A stretch of DNA of 64,000 nt from Gammaproteobacteria bacterium (GTDB lineage: Bacteria; Pseudomonadota; Gammaproteobacteria; Arenicellales; Poriferihabitantaceae). Positions 16,461 to 25,367 of this stretch are shown in pieces; positions within the stretch are counted from its first letter, which is position 1, and each line of letters starts with the position of its first letter. Under the pieces are notes generated by a model. That model made no database searches, was not told the origin of the DNA, and was given only the letters and a program-made list of their open reading frames with translations. The position numbers and the translations under genes were made by a program. The DNA lies in the NCBI GenBank assembly GCA_030432755.1, contig JAUILZ010000008.1:78140-142139 (forward strand), written 5' to 3'.

Positions 16461-17386
16461 TCGGCGGACTCCGGGATTGGCCCCATCTTGCGAGACATGC
16501 CATCCTGCAATCCCTTCCTGATCCACTTTCTATGATTTCCGGCATCCTGCGAAAATATCCCAAAATAGATAAAGGTAAATAATAGTTTGATAATGTTCCA
16601 GAATTTCCAGACGAGTGGCACATGACTCAACCGCTGCAGGTAGATGGAGTTTCTAACAATCGCATAGTGACGCCTCGGACTACGATATGGCATCTTCATA
16701 CCAAGGTCGCCACCTACCGACACGACGTCGTCGCCCATGGTGTGCTCCATCACGCTGCCGCGATCGACGTACAGACGGAAGGAGTGTTGCGCTGCGCGAA
16801 AACACCATTCGGTTTCCACGTGATCTATGAACAGAGCCTCATCCATCAGACCCACTTCGTTCAATGCGACACGACTGATCAGCGAACCGGAGCTGTTAAG
16901 CGAGTCGACTCTGATTGAACCCGAACCGGGTTTGGCCTGCAATTTCCACCAAAGTCCGCCACGGATGACATGGTTTGAAAGATGGGCTTTGGATCTTGGA
17001 TCAAATAGTATTGGACCAGCCGCTGCAACCTTCTCTCCGTTGTTCGTTTTCTCTTCTATCATCTTCTGCAGATTCATACTCATGTCGAGCGCCGGCACAC
17101 TGTCATGATCCAGGAGCAATACGTAACGGTGCTCAGGATATTCCCGCTCCACGACCCTGATGCCGATATTCTGCGCAGCCGCGATACCATGGTTTCCACT
17201 CAGTTCGGTCAATTTCCTGCCTGCGTCAGCGGCACAGAGCGCCCTGATCGGATTCAGAATGTCCGGAACGCTGCCATTGTCAACAATAATCACCGGACAC
17301 TGTATAGACAGGTTATCCAACTGCCTGCCCAGTATCCCGATATCCGGATTGAGCGTGACCACTACCGCCACGGCCGATGATTTCAT
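16457..17386 (-). CDS. GT2 glycosyltransferase, rhamnosyltransferase-like
   Basis: The 309-residue product has a GT-A fold with VVVTLNPDIGILGRQL, PVIIVDNGSV and the acidic LLLDHDSVP metal site. This combination (TLNP, DNGS, DHDS) is characteristic of RfbN/RhlB-type rhamnosyl- and related transferases. It also shows 'GLMDEALFIDHVETEWCFRA', usual near the acceptor site. It is convergent with the GT4 gene (four-base overlap) and divergent from the next GT4 gene. Sugar specificity cannot be settled from sequence alone. Confidence 0.82.
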   Translation of the reverse strand: MKSSAVAVVVTLNPDIGILGRQLDNLSIQCPVIIVDNGSVPDILNPIRALCAADAGRKLTELSGNHGIAAAQNIGIRVVEREYPEHRYVLLLDHDSVPALDMSMNLQKMIEEKTNNGEKVAAAGPILFDPRSKAHLSNHVIRGGLWWKLQAKPGSGSIRVDSLNSSGSLISRVALNEVGLMDEALFIDHVETEWCFRAAQHSFRLYVDRGSVMEHTMGDDVVSVGGDLGMKMPYRSPRRHYAIVRNSIYLQRLSHVPLVWKFWNIIKLLFTFIYFGIFSQDAGNHRKWIRKGLQDGMSRKMGPIPESAD

Positions 17387-17530
17387 GGAATCTCACTCAT
17401 AGAGGGAACGCCAAAACCTCGCGATACAACAGGTTATTGAATAGCCGAGATTCCTCGGGTATATGCTCGTTCTTTGCCGATCGCAGCCACACTGAGTAAC
17501 AGCGAACCCGGAACAACCAATATCCACAAG

Positions 17531-18847
17531 ATGACATCGTCCGCATTAAACATTCTTCTTGTCAACTATGACTATCCACCCGTAGGCGGCATAGGGACCC
17601 AACGAATCTTCCATTTCGCAAAGTACCTGAAACAACTAGGTCACAATCCGGTAGTGCTCACGAATTCACACGGGCTTGGAAAAAGCCAGGATCTTACGCT
17701 ATTCAACGACCCCTGTTTCCAGAACGTCAAAACCTATCGTATGGGCGGATCCAGCCTTATACCCTACCACCGTACGGCTTACAAAGGGATAAGGAATCAT
17801 GTTTATAAGGCCGGACTCGCACTCAGGTATTTCTGGTTCGGACAGATATTCTATGCCTGGTACAAAGACTGCAGACCGGAACTTCGGAGACTTGTCGAGG
17901 AAGAGAGGATACACTGCGTTTGGACAACCGCACCTTCCTATGCGTCGCTGTATTTCGGCAGATACCTGAAACGTAATTTGTCAGTGCCCTGGATCATCGA
18001 CCTGCGCGATTCTATGTACCGGAGAATGGCAACGGAACCGAATTGGTCGAACAGGCTGCTGGAAGTCGTAAATCGACTCTGGGAGCGGGAGTTCTGCTGC
18101 ACAGCGGACCACATCATTTGCGTATCGGATCCCATGAGAGAAAACATGATCGCAAGGGTTTCTGGGTGCGAACTCAGACCGAAAAGTAGCGTCATTCCTA
18201 ACGGTTACGATCCCGACGACTACGAAGTCACTCCGAACCCGCGATCGGAGTCGGGTAAGGACAGCACTATTCATATTGTCTACACAGGGACACTCATCGG
18301 CAGAAGAAAACCAATTTCATTCATGACCGCCGTGCAAGAACTCCTCCGGAGCAATCAGGAACTGTCAGAGAGAATCAGATTCACTTTTGCCGGACTGATC
18401 GACAACGATATTCAACGCTATATTGAAGACATGTTGGATGGAGCGCAACACGAGTTTCTTGGCTTCGTAGATCGCAAGGAAGTAATCAGGCTACAAACAT
18501 CCGCGGATATTCTTCTACTGCTGACAATTGAAATTCCACACTTGTTCTCCAGTGAGATCATGACTGGAAAGATCTTTGAATACATCGGCGCAAACAGACC
18601 GATCTTTGCCACCACGCCGCCGGGCCCATTGCGGGAATTGATCAAAGCCGAAAAATTCGGGTGGGCAGCGGATTCCGGAAATTCAGACGACATACTGCGA
18701 TTGTTGAAGCAGGCCATCGATGAACTCACCTCGGGTAGACTACAGAGCTTTAAGCCAAAAGAATCCGTGAGAAAGTCGTTTTCCAGACAATGCCAGGCGC
18801 AATCCCTGGCGCGAATTATGCTGCAACTGACAGGAATTAGAAAATAG
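17531..18847 (+). CDS. Glycosyltransferase family 4
   Basis: The 438-residue product (start ATG 17531; the frame extends to a TTG at 17474) opens with NILLVNYDYPPVGGIGTQR, the common N-terminus of WbuB/ExpE-like GT4 transferases. The first half is the acceptor domain. The second half carries IHIVYTGTLIGRRKPISFM and a donor-binding region around KIFEYIGANRPIFAT. It is divergently placed from the rhamnosyltransferase-like gene and convergent with the LpxD-like gene. Predicted role: addition of one sugar to a lipid-linked repeat unit in the cytoplasm. Confidence 0.82.
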   Translation: MTSSALNILLVNYDYPPVGGIGTQRIFHFAKYLKQLGHNPVVLTNSHGLGKSQDLTLFNDPCFQNVKTYRMGGSSLIPYHRTAYKGIRNHVYKAGLALRYFWFGQIFYAWYKDCRPELRRLVEEERIHCVWTTAPSYASLYFGRYLKRNLSVPWIIDLRDSMYRRMATEPNWSNRLLEVVNRLWEREFCCTADHIICVSDPMRENMIARVSGCELRPKSSVIPNGYDPDDYEVTPNPRSESGKDSTIHIVYTGTLIGRRKPISFMTAVQELLRSNQELSERIRFTFAGLIDNDIQRYIEDMLDGAQHEFLGFVDRKEVIRLQTSADILLLLTIEIPHLFSSEIMTGKIFEYIGANRPIFATTPPGPLRELIKAEKFGWAADSGNSDDILRLLKQAIDELTSGRLQSFKPKESVRKSFSRQCQAQSLARIMLQLTGIRK

Positions 18848-18857
18848 CAGGCGACAC

Positions 18858-19763
18858 CTAATGACCGTTATCACGAATATACCGGGCTGGATTTCCAGCA
18901 TACACGACGCCGCTAGGTATATCCTTGGTTACGACAGAAGAAGTTCCAACAAGTACATTGTCTCCGACTTTCCTCTTGTTGTTGACCGATGAATTGGGCC
19001 CCAACCACGAATACTCACCGATCGTGGAGCCACCGGAAACGGTACACCCGGCATGAATATACGTGCTTTTTCCAATTTTAACGCCGTGTCCTAACATGGA
19101 CAGGTTATTGATCTTGGCATCATCTCCTATCGTCGTATTCGAAAGAGATCCCCGATCGATACAACACAGCGCACCTATATCGACACGCATACCAATATCC
19201 ACTCCTGCAAGATGCGGAAAACGCAGCGAACGGCCGTCGTTCTCTCTGACATATCCGAAACCAGTCTCACCAACCACACAATTAGGGCCAATTCTGGATC
19301 CATTCCCGACACTAACACCGGAACGGATAATGACATTTTCCGCGATAATGACATCATCTCCAATCACGCATCCAGTCGGATCAATATGCGCAGTGGAGTG
19401 AACAAACGCACTGTTTGAAATCGTCGACCTGAATGAGTAGTTGGAAATTTCGTTCTCGCTCAGAATCTCGCCGACGACTTTGACAAAAGTCAATTTTGGC
19501 TCTCTTACACCGATGAGAGTTCTTATGCCGTCAACGGTATACCCCTTACGCACGTTTTCGCTGACCAAGACGATTCCGCCAGTCGCATTCTCTCCATTGC
19601 CATCGTCAAACGACAAGATATTGAGCGAAGCGCGATCCGGGCGCGAAATTCCGACAATCTCATCATCCTCCGGCATCTCCGTCGGTTGGGACATGTAGGG
19701 CGTAAGGTACCCAGCGATTCTAGTTCGCGTCCTGAGCATGAATACCTCGTCGGACTTTTTCAT
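18858..19763 (-). CDS. LpxD-like N-acyltransferase with left-handed beta-helix
   Basis: The 301-residue product has the two-part layout of LpxD. An N-terminal alpha/beta domain (about 1-115) includes a GGIVLVSENV segment and a TFVKVVGEIL helix. A hexapeptide-repeat beta-helix (about 118-275) follows. It keeps the LpxD-like stretch GFGYVRENDGRSLRFPHLAG...IDRGSLSNTTIGD and a histidine in MLGHGVKIG at the catalytic position. A short C-terminal tail replaces the LpxD helix bundle. It is in a glycan operon rather than beside lpxA/lpxB, so it probably acylates an amino sugar of the surface polysaccharide. Its gene overlaps that of a PIG-L deacetylase by four bases. Confidence 0.72.
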   Translation of the reverse strand: MKKSDEVFMLRTRTRIAGYLTPYMSQPTEMPEDDEIVGISRPDRASLNILSFDDGNGENATGGIVLVSENVRKGYTVDGIRTLIGVREPKLTFVKVVGEILSENEISNYSFRSTISNSAFVHSTAHIDPTGCVIGDDVIIAENVIIRSGVSVGNGSRIGPNCVVGETGFGYVRENDGRSLRFPHLAGVDIGMRVDIGALCCIDRGSLSNTTIGDDAKINNLSMLGHGVKIGKSTYIHAGCTVSGGSTIGEYSWLGPNSSVNNKRKVGDNVLVGTSSVVTKDIPSGVVYAGNPARYIRDNGH

Positions 19764-20404
19764 CGAACCCGGTCCACAACGCGCACCACCTCAAATGCTT
19801 CTGCGTATTCAAGCCCTGACTGAAGACCTCGCGTCTTCGCGACACTCGTAATGATATCACCGGAGCTGTATGGGCGACCGGCTTGCGATCTGTATTCGGT
19901 TATGGCCGCAATCTTTGTCCGGATATGCGCATCAGTTACTTCGATAAACAGGTTGGCTTTCAGCGAATAACCATTCCATACTTGTTCGTAACCAAGAATT
20001 GTCGATTTCTTAAATGCCCGTAGCGATTCTGAATAGATCAACTGATGATCCTGGTGAACATCTGTCGATGCAGGAACGATCACGACATCTGGTTGAATCG
20101 AATTTCGGATATCGATCATTGTGTCCAGGATTTCCTGCCGGTTCTCAATAAATCGTCTCACTCTGAAATCCAGTATTCTGGTGTGGCTTTCGGGAATCCC
20201 GAGAGCCCTCGCGGCAGCTCGTGATTCCTGCCGCAGGATATCCTTCGGGTAGCCATCTGGCACCGATTCTTCACACGCGGAAAAAGCCACTGAAGTCACT
20301 GACTGGACAGTACCGATGATCTTGGAAACGGTGGCACCACATCCAAACTCCATATCGTCGGTATGCGGCGAAAGAATCAATACTCGGGAACCAGAGTCAA
20401 ACAT
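19760..20404 (-). CDS. PIG-L/LmbE family N-deacetylase
   Basis: The 214-residue zinc-dependent hydrolase family removes N-acetyl groups from amino sugars. The first zinc motif is S-P-H-T-D-D-M (usual form HPDDE), and the second is D-V-H-Q-D-H, giving the expected His/Asp/His ligand set. The glutamate after the Asp pair is replaced by Met. It overlaps the upstream methyltransferase gene by eight bases and the downstream LpxD-like gene by four, so the two enzymes are almost certainly made together. This suggests removal of acetyl followed by re-acylation. No signal peptide, therefore cytoplasmic. Confidence 0.82.
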   Translation of the reverse strand: MFDSGSRVLILSPHTDDMEFGCGATVSKIIGTVQSVTSVAFSACEESVPDGYPKDILRQESRAAARALGIPESHTRILDFRVRRFIENRQEILDTMIDIRNSIQPDVVIVPASTDVHQDHQLIYSESLRAFKKSTILGYEQVWNGYSLKANLFIEVTDAHIRTKIAAITEYRSQAGRPYSSGDIITSVAKTRGLQSGLEYAEAFEVVRVVDRVR

Positions 20405-21368
20405 AATTCTCCCTTCCGTGCTCGCTCTTCCTGGTCATCTTCACATACAGCCCATACTCCGCGGGTATGTCGGTCATTACCTTGGAATATTTCAATGCTG
20501 CAAAAGCTGTCACGACCAAGCGCATGGCCTTGAATAACCTCCACCTGAGCTTCGATGAATTGACCAGCTTTCGTATTCGGTAGATATTCCATTTTTCAAG
20601 TAATCCTGCAACGACTGCATTACGGGCCGGCGAGAATGATGCTTGCGTTTCCACGTCAAAATCATCTGAAAACATCATTGACCAGAATTCGGGCGCGAAG
20701 GCCGTGATCAAGTCTGGCGGACTCGTGGTAAACGGCCATACATGATTTACACCCATTCGATCAGCAAAGTTTCTGTTGGGCGCATTCATCAAGATCACGC
20801 CAGATTCACTCAATTGTTCCGAAAGGTCATTCAACAAGCCAACCGGGTCCTCCACACAACCGATCGTGCCCACCAAAACCACGACTTCGTACTTCGGGCC
20901 TGAAAACACTTTCCACTCATCCAGAGTGCAGTAGTGCTCACCAAATTGGCTCCTCGCATCCGCAATTGCACTCGAGGATACATCCATGCCTGTTGCGTTG
21001 AATCCTATCGAATTGAAGTATGCCGTAAGGTAACCCGAAGAACACCCAACCTCCAGGATTTTGCACTGCAGAGGCATCTTTTCGATATTTTCGATAACAT
21101 ACCGGTACTTCGGTACGCCAATCAATAGCCTCCTGATGGAATCACAATCACCATTTCGGAATGCATCGGACACCGCTCTGGCGAGTGCCTTGTGTGGCTC
21201 ATACGTGGAATTCGCGGTTGCATGCAGGAATTCATATACCTCTTCCTTGTAAGGTGCGAACCTTGAACCGCAATCGGGACACTGGAGAATCTCGACATTG
21301 TAGTCACAATATGTCGAGACTGATCCAAGTTTAATGGCATTCCGCTCGCCGCAAATTCGGCATTCCAC
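20397..21368 (-). CDS. Class I SAM-dependent methyltransferase with N-terminal zinc ribbon
   Basis: The 323-residue product begins with two CxxC pairs (CRICG near residue 3, CPDCG near residue 31) forming a zinc ribbon. A Rossmann methyltransferase domain follows with motif I EVGCSSGYLTA (about 105-115) and the acidic TGMDVS. The arrangement resembles methyltransferases of the Methyltransf_23 type found in sugar-modification loci. The C-terminal 80 residues are basic and helical. One base separates it from the pyruvyltransferase gene upstream. The substrate is unknown and is presumably a nucleotide sugar or lipid-linked glycan. Confidence 0.8.
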   Translation of the reverse strand: MECRICGERNAIKLGSVSTYCDYNVEILQCPDCGSRFAPYKEEVYEFLHATANSTYEPHKALARAVSDAFRNGDCDSIRRLLIGVPKYRYVIENIEKMPLQCKILEVGCSSGYLTAYFNSIGFNATGMDVSSSAIADARSQFGEHYCTLDEWKVFSGPKYEVVVLVGTIGCVEDPVGLLNDLSEQLSESGVILMNAPNRNFADRMGVNHVWPFTTSPPDLITAFAPEFWSMMFSDDFDVETQASFSPARNAVVAGLLEKWNIYRIRKLVNSSKLRWRLFKAMRLVVTAFAALKYSKVMTDIPAEYGLYVKMTRKSEHGRENYV

Positions 21369-21369
21369 C

Positions 21370-22578
21370 TTATCGCTCCGCTAGCAGTGAAAGATATCTC
21401 TCAACGTTGACTCTAACCATTTGTTCGACATTCGACTGACAATCACAAATTTTCTTAGCAAGTGACGATCGGTTCTCCATAATGTCCTCAATCTTTGCGA
21501 TCAGTTCTGATGGTCCGCCGGACTCCATGCTCTCTATGACATACTTCGCCATATCGTACTGAGCCATCAGATCACGGTATTTCTGATGCCATGAAATGGA
21601 GATACACGGAACACCGGTAGAAAGTGCGGCGACCACGCTGTGATACCTGCCACCCACATGTATTTTGGCCCCACTGATGATGCGTTTGAGCTCTTTTGGA
21701 CCATAGTCATTTTCAACCAGGAATAATTTATCTGACTGCGCAATCGACGAATGGATCAAACGACATACCGCTGCATCACATGAATTGGGAACAGAGTTGA
21801 TCTTCCTGACTGTATGGGGCAACAAAACAATATTGAGACCCGCATCCATCTGTGACCGACATGCTTCAGCCAGAGCGCGCACATGGTTGTTATCGATGCC
21901 TACTCCTCCGGATTTTGAATATAGCACCGCACTGGGAGACACGGTCACATAGTCCTGGCTGGCCCATGAACCAAAGCTGTCCAGATCACCATCGTCTGCG
22001 CCAAGCGTAACTGCAACATCCGGATAGGACTCTGCTTTCGCATGGGGCAACAATTCCAGGACTCGCTTCTTACACTCCTCCCCACGGCAGAATACTACCG
22101 GAACAGATCCGAGATCAATTCGAGCGAGCGTCCTGACGAGCCGAGTTGAAAACGGACCGTAACTCTGGGTCCACGGAAGAAATTTGACACCTAGTATCCT
22201 TGCAATACTCCAGTAGGTAAATCTTCCGTTCAGGATAGATTTGACCCGTCCAGTTGGCGGTCCGACGTAGCTGACAGCCGTCATATCCATGAGTGCAGCG
22301 GAACTCCTCAGGTTGCGCAACCAAACCTTTGCCCGTCGAAAATTTCCGCCCAAAAACAGGTACGGGGGAAACAGGTTTTTAAGCGAAACTTTCTCAATGA
22401 CGGTTGTTCGGAACTGCGCCGCCGCTTCCACTTCGTATTGAAACTCTTCTCCGCCTGGAACCGAAAATACAAGATCCACATCCGGCCTGTAGCGCACGAT
22501 TGCGTCTTTCAGCGACAGGGCAATTGCTGGGCCTCCCTTGTTTCCCTGCATACAGAGACCGGTAACCAGAATCCTCAT
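21370..22578 (-). CDS. Polysaccharide pyruvyl transferase family protein
   Basis: The 402-residue product fits the CsaB/WcaK family, which adds pyruvate ketals from phosphoenolpyruvate to sugars. Visible signs are the N-terminal LVTGLCMQGNKGGPAIALSL, the central YVTVSPSA, and the C-terminal IHVGGRYHSVVAALSTGVPCISISW. The last is the conserved GxRxH...A...GVP block of the family. It overlaps the FrhB-domain gene by four bases. These two families are often found side by side in exopolysaccharide clusters, so they likely act on the same glycan. The acceptor sugar is unknown. Confidence 0.85.
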   Translation of the reverse strand: MRILVTGLCMQGNKGGPAIALSLKDAIVRYRPDVDLVFSVPGGEEFQYEVEAAAQFRTTVIEKVSLKNLFPPYLFLGGNFRRAKVWLRNLRSSAALMDMTAVSYVGPPTGRVKSILNGRFTYWSIARILGVKFLPWTQSYGPFSTRLVRTLARIDLGSVPVVFCRGEECKKRVLELLPHAKAESYPDVAVTLGADDGDLDSFGSWASQDYVTVSPSAVLYSKSGGVGIDNNHVRALAEACRSQMDAGLNIVLLPHTVRKINSVPNSCDAAVCRLIHSSIAQSDKLFLVENDYGPKELKRIISGAKIHVGGRYHSVVAALSTGVPCISISWHQKYRDLMAQYDMAKYVIESMESGGPSELIAKIEDIMENRSSLAKKICDCQSNVEQMVRVNVERYLSLLAER

Positions 22579-23897
22579 TTTCTTCCAAACTGCTGCTTGA
22601 GATAGGAGACATACAGCAGGGGCCGACTGAGCAAATAAAGAAACCTGAATAGTTTGTACCTTCGGGATCTTATGATATGTCGAAACCAGTCGTTCCTCAT
22701 GAATCCGATACTCTCCACAAAACTCAATTTTTCATTTTCAAGGAACGGGTAGTGGGGAACACACCGGTGACGATTTCTCTGGTAGATCGCCAGTTTCTGC
22801 GCAACTTTTCCATACACGAGATTAGGGCTTTGGCTTTCTACGATATCCTCCACGCACCCCTTCTCGAGAATCAGTCGGCTTTGTTGCCTAAGGTCGTCTA
22901 CCAGGGTCATAGCGAGGTCGGATCGAACAACGACAATTGACAATTTCTGCTGCCCTTTTCTCGCCAGCCACGCATCCCCTACGCTAATATCTGCCGATAC
23001 ATTGGTATGATTCTGGCACAGCCTGCAACGCATTCTGTTCATCTCGGTTGAGAACGAACTACGATAGACCAGGCGTTCCGTGAACGTCTTGTGAACACGT
23101 CGATCAAATTGAACTGGCGTCTCGGCATCAAACCAAATCTTCAACTTTCCAACTTTGTCTTCACCACGATACCTGACGTCTCGGATCTTGCCCTCCAGCC
23201 CCATCGACTCAGTGAAACTGGAAATGGCGTGGTGACTATACATCCAGCCGCAAATAATCCCAACCCGCAGATGTATCCTGTCCGCCAGTGAAGGGTTGCA
23301 TTCCCGTATGTAATTGTCGATTCCCTCCAGATGACACGGAATGGAAACTATAACGAAAGGACCGTCTTGATTTTCCAGAACCCGCAACGCATTGAAAACT
23401 CCAATAGAGTGATAGATCGAGCCAGGCATTTTGCGCAGATCCTTCGGATCTGAGTAAGCAATTGCGTCGTATTCGATCGAATCCCCGCCATCAATCTCAC
23501 CCAGTGCAATCACTGAAAATCCTCTTTCCAGATACAAGGCACAAACTTCACGAATGACACCACCCGAACTCGAACTTCCGTTCTGCTGAAAAGTCGGCGA
23601 ATATCCCAGGAGCACCTCCAATACCGGACCCACTCGATCTGACTTATCTCCCCCCTCGGGAATTGTACTTTCAGCACCGGCAAACGCATTGATACTGGGA
23701 CAGACCTGGCCACATTCCCTGGATTTGCATTCTGTCGCACAAACGACGTCATTCTTGATCTGAACTTCCACGGAGCCTCGGTAGTCGGAAACGTTTCGCC
23801 GAATATTGTCATATTGACACGCGACCACACATGCACCGCAGGCAATGCAAAGGTCTGATTCGACAATGTCTTCGATCGGGGCTTTCATTGTAAGCAC
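22575..23897 (-). CDS. Fe-S protein with F420 hydrogenase/dehydrogenase beta-subunit (FrhB) domain
   Basis: The 440-residue product starts with a ferredoxin-like segment C-I-A-C-G-A-C-V-V-A-C (about residues 18-28). A further cysteine group CATECKSRECGQVC lies near 53-66, enough ligands for two 4Fe-4S clusters. FrhB N- and C-terminal domains follow, with SSGGVIREV, VSIPCHLEGI, GIICGWMYSHHA and a CRLCQNHTNVSADISVGDAW block containing more cysteines. In methanogens FrhB binds F420 and FAD. Bacterial members in EPS loci are uncharacterised redox proteins next to pyruvyl transferases, as here. It overlaps both neighbours. Confidence 0.8.
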   Translation of the reverse strand: MLTMKAPIEDIVESDLCIACGACVVACQYDNIRRNVSDYRGSVEVQIKNDVVCATECKSRECGQVCPSINAFAGAESTIPEGGDKSDRVGPVLEVLLGYSPTFQQNGSSSSGGVIREVCALYLERGFSVIALGEIDGGDSIEYDAIAYSDPKDLRKMPGSIYHSIGVFNALRVLENQDGPFVIVSIPCHLEGIDNYIRECNPSLADRIHLRVGIICGWMYSHHAISSFTESMGLEGKIRDVRYRGEDKVGKLKIWFDAETPVQFDRRVHKTFTERLVYRSSFSTEMNRMRCRLCQNHTNVSADISVGDAWLARKGQQKLSIVVVRSDLAMTLVDDLRQQSRLILEKGCVEDIVESQSPNLVYGKVAQKLAIYQRNRHRCVPHYPFLENEKLSFVESIGFMRNDWFRHIIRSRRYKLFRFLYLLSRPLLYVSYLKQQFGRK

Positions 23898-25339
23898 AAT
23901 ACCTCTCTAGCGGCTCTGTAGGCTCCTTGCGCGATGTACAGAACAAACAACATACCGAAGATTATTGCGTAGACACTGAAATCCCTGGAAGAGTCCAGTA
24001 TGACTCGCGAGAGAATCAAAGAAGGGAGCAGATATCGCGCCAGATCAAAGAGGTAACTTTTCAGGCATTCCAGGAATCTTGCCCAGTACAGAGTAAGTGC
24101 GAGGTAAACCAATGCGACCAACGTGAAATAGATATTGATGCTGGTCATATCGTCCCCAATAACGTATGGCAATCCCAGTATCGGCAGAATACGTGCGGCG
24201 AGCACCAACAAGTTCCAGAATGCCTCAGAGGAATATTTTTCAAATGCGATGAAGTAACTCATGGAGTTCGAAATCGTGTTTACTGCGACCATTGCAACAA
24301 ATGCTGACACGATCCCAAATATCGGGCTCCAGTCTTCGCGAATATAGTGGGAAACCAGTTCCGCAGCCATGGACGCAGCTATCACGAAACCACTGATTAA
24401 CGGAACCGTGAGTTGGTGCACCGACGAAACAACCTCCTTTCTTTTTCGAATATCTCCGTACTTCGTGATCCGGGCGTATATAGATCGCCAGACAACGCCG
24501 CTAATAACAAGCAATGGGCCAGCGACCACACTTTGGAGTACAAAAATATATCCAGCCGCAGTAATCGATAATGACATCGAAACCACGATCGGCATCACGT
24601 TGTTCGCGATCCCGTTGGGAATGGATGTCGCAAAACTGTGCACGATCAGGTGTCGAAACCTCTGATAGGTTCTAGCCAGCACCTCTATCTGAATTCCATA
24701 TTCAAGAACGCGATACCGAAACGAGCGGCATTGAATCAGAATCAGAGACAGCATCGCCACTATCGAGAGAAGGTATCCGATGATCAGCTCGTTCTGCGCG
24801 CCAAACAGATACAACGTCACCACCATGAGGAACCTGGCAGATGGTTGTGCTACCTGGTTCAGACTGATACTTCGATACGCCTCCTGCCTGACCAGTAGGA
24901 AAGTTAACATCGTATAGGCGGAACTCAGTGCGATATATAGCAGTAGCGCAATCATCGTTCCTCCCTCCAGGTCATACCATTGCAGGTCGAAGATCGTAAT
25001 TGCTCCAACCGCAACAGCCAGCAGGATCATGATGATCGAAAGCGCAAAGACCCACAGGTCGAAAATTTGTCCGATATTATGATCATCATTCTCATTGACG
25101 AGCGCATAGTTCAGCCTGAGCAGTGTCAGTGGAGTCAGGCACAAAGCCAGGGAAAGAAAGAGAGAAAGACCGCCCAATTCCTCGGGCGAATACAACTTGA
25201 CAAATACTGCGGATGATAAAATCCCTACCATACCGCCAACCCCACCTCCCAGAGATTGCGTAGCAATACCACCGAGAAGCCTGCTTTTCCCAAAGCCAGC
25301 GAGCAGGTTACGAAACTCGTTGGTGGCTCTGGATTTCAC
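23885..25339 (-). CDS. wzx: Wzx-type polysaccharide flippase
   Basis: The 484-residue product has twelve or so predicted transmembrane helices distributed over its whole length and the MOP/MATE-like pattern of Wzx/RfbX. It includes the N-terminal amphipathic start (SRLLGGIATQSLGGGVGG) and the early SPEELGGLSLFLSLA loop. It would move undecaprenyl-linked repeat units across the inner membrane. First gene of a six-gene minus-strand operon (wzx, frhB-like, pyruvyltransferase, methyltransferase, PIG-L, LpxD-like) with overlaps or one-base gaps throughout. No wzy polymerase was recognised in the cluster. Confidence 0.83.
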   Translation of the reverse strand: MKSRATNEFRNLLAGFGKSRLLGGIATQSLGGGVGGMVGILSSAVFVKLYSPEELGGLSLFLSLALCLTPLTLLRLNYALVNENDDHNIGQIFDLWVFALSIIMILLAVAVGAITIFDLQWYDLEGGTMIALLLYIALSSAYTMLTFLLVRQEAYRSISLNQVAQPSARFLMVVTLYLFGAQNELIIGYLLSIVAMLSLILIQCRSFRYRVLEYGIQIEVLARTYQRFRHLIVHSFATSIPNGIANNVMPIVVSMSLSITAAGYIFVLQSVVAGPLLVISGVVWRSIYARITKYGDIRKRKEVVSSVHQLTVPLISGFVIAASMAAELVSHYIREDWSPIFGIVSAFVAMVAVNTISNSMSYFIAFEKYSSEAFWNLLVLAARILPILGLPYVIGDDMTSINIYFTLVALVYLALTLYWARFLECLKSYLFDLARYLLPSLILSRVILDSSRDFSVYAIIFGMLFVLYIAQGAYRAAREVLCLQ

Positions 25340-25367
25340 TGACAGTACAGACTTTTTCTACCGATTG

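Noticed and set aside
25197..25367. The upstream 57 codons of the deacetylase frame as true N-terminus
   Set aside because: They lie within the divergent wzx coding region and are proline-rich without family resemblance; ATG 25368 is preferred.
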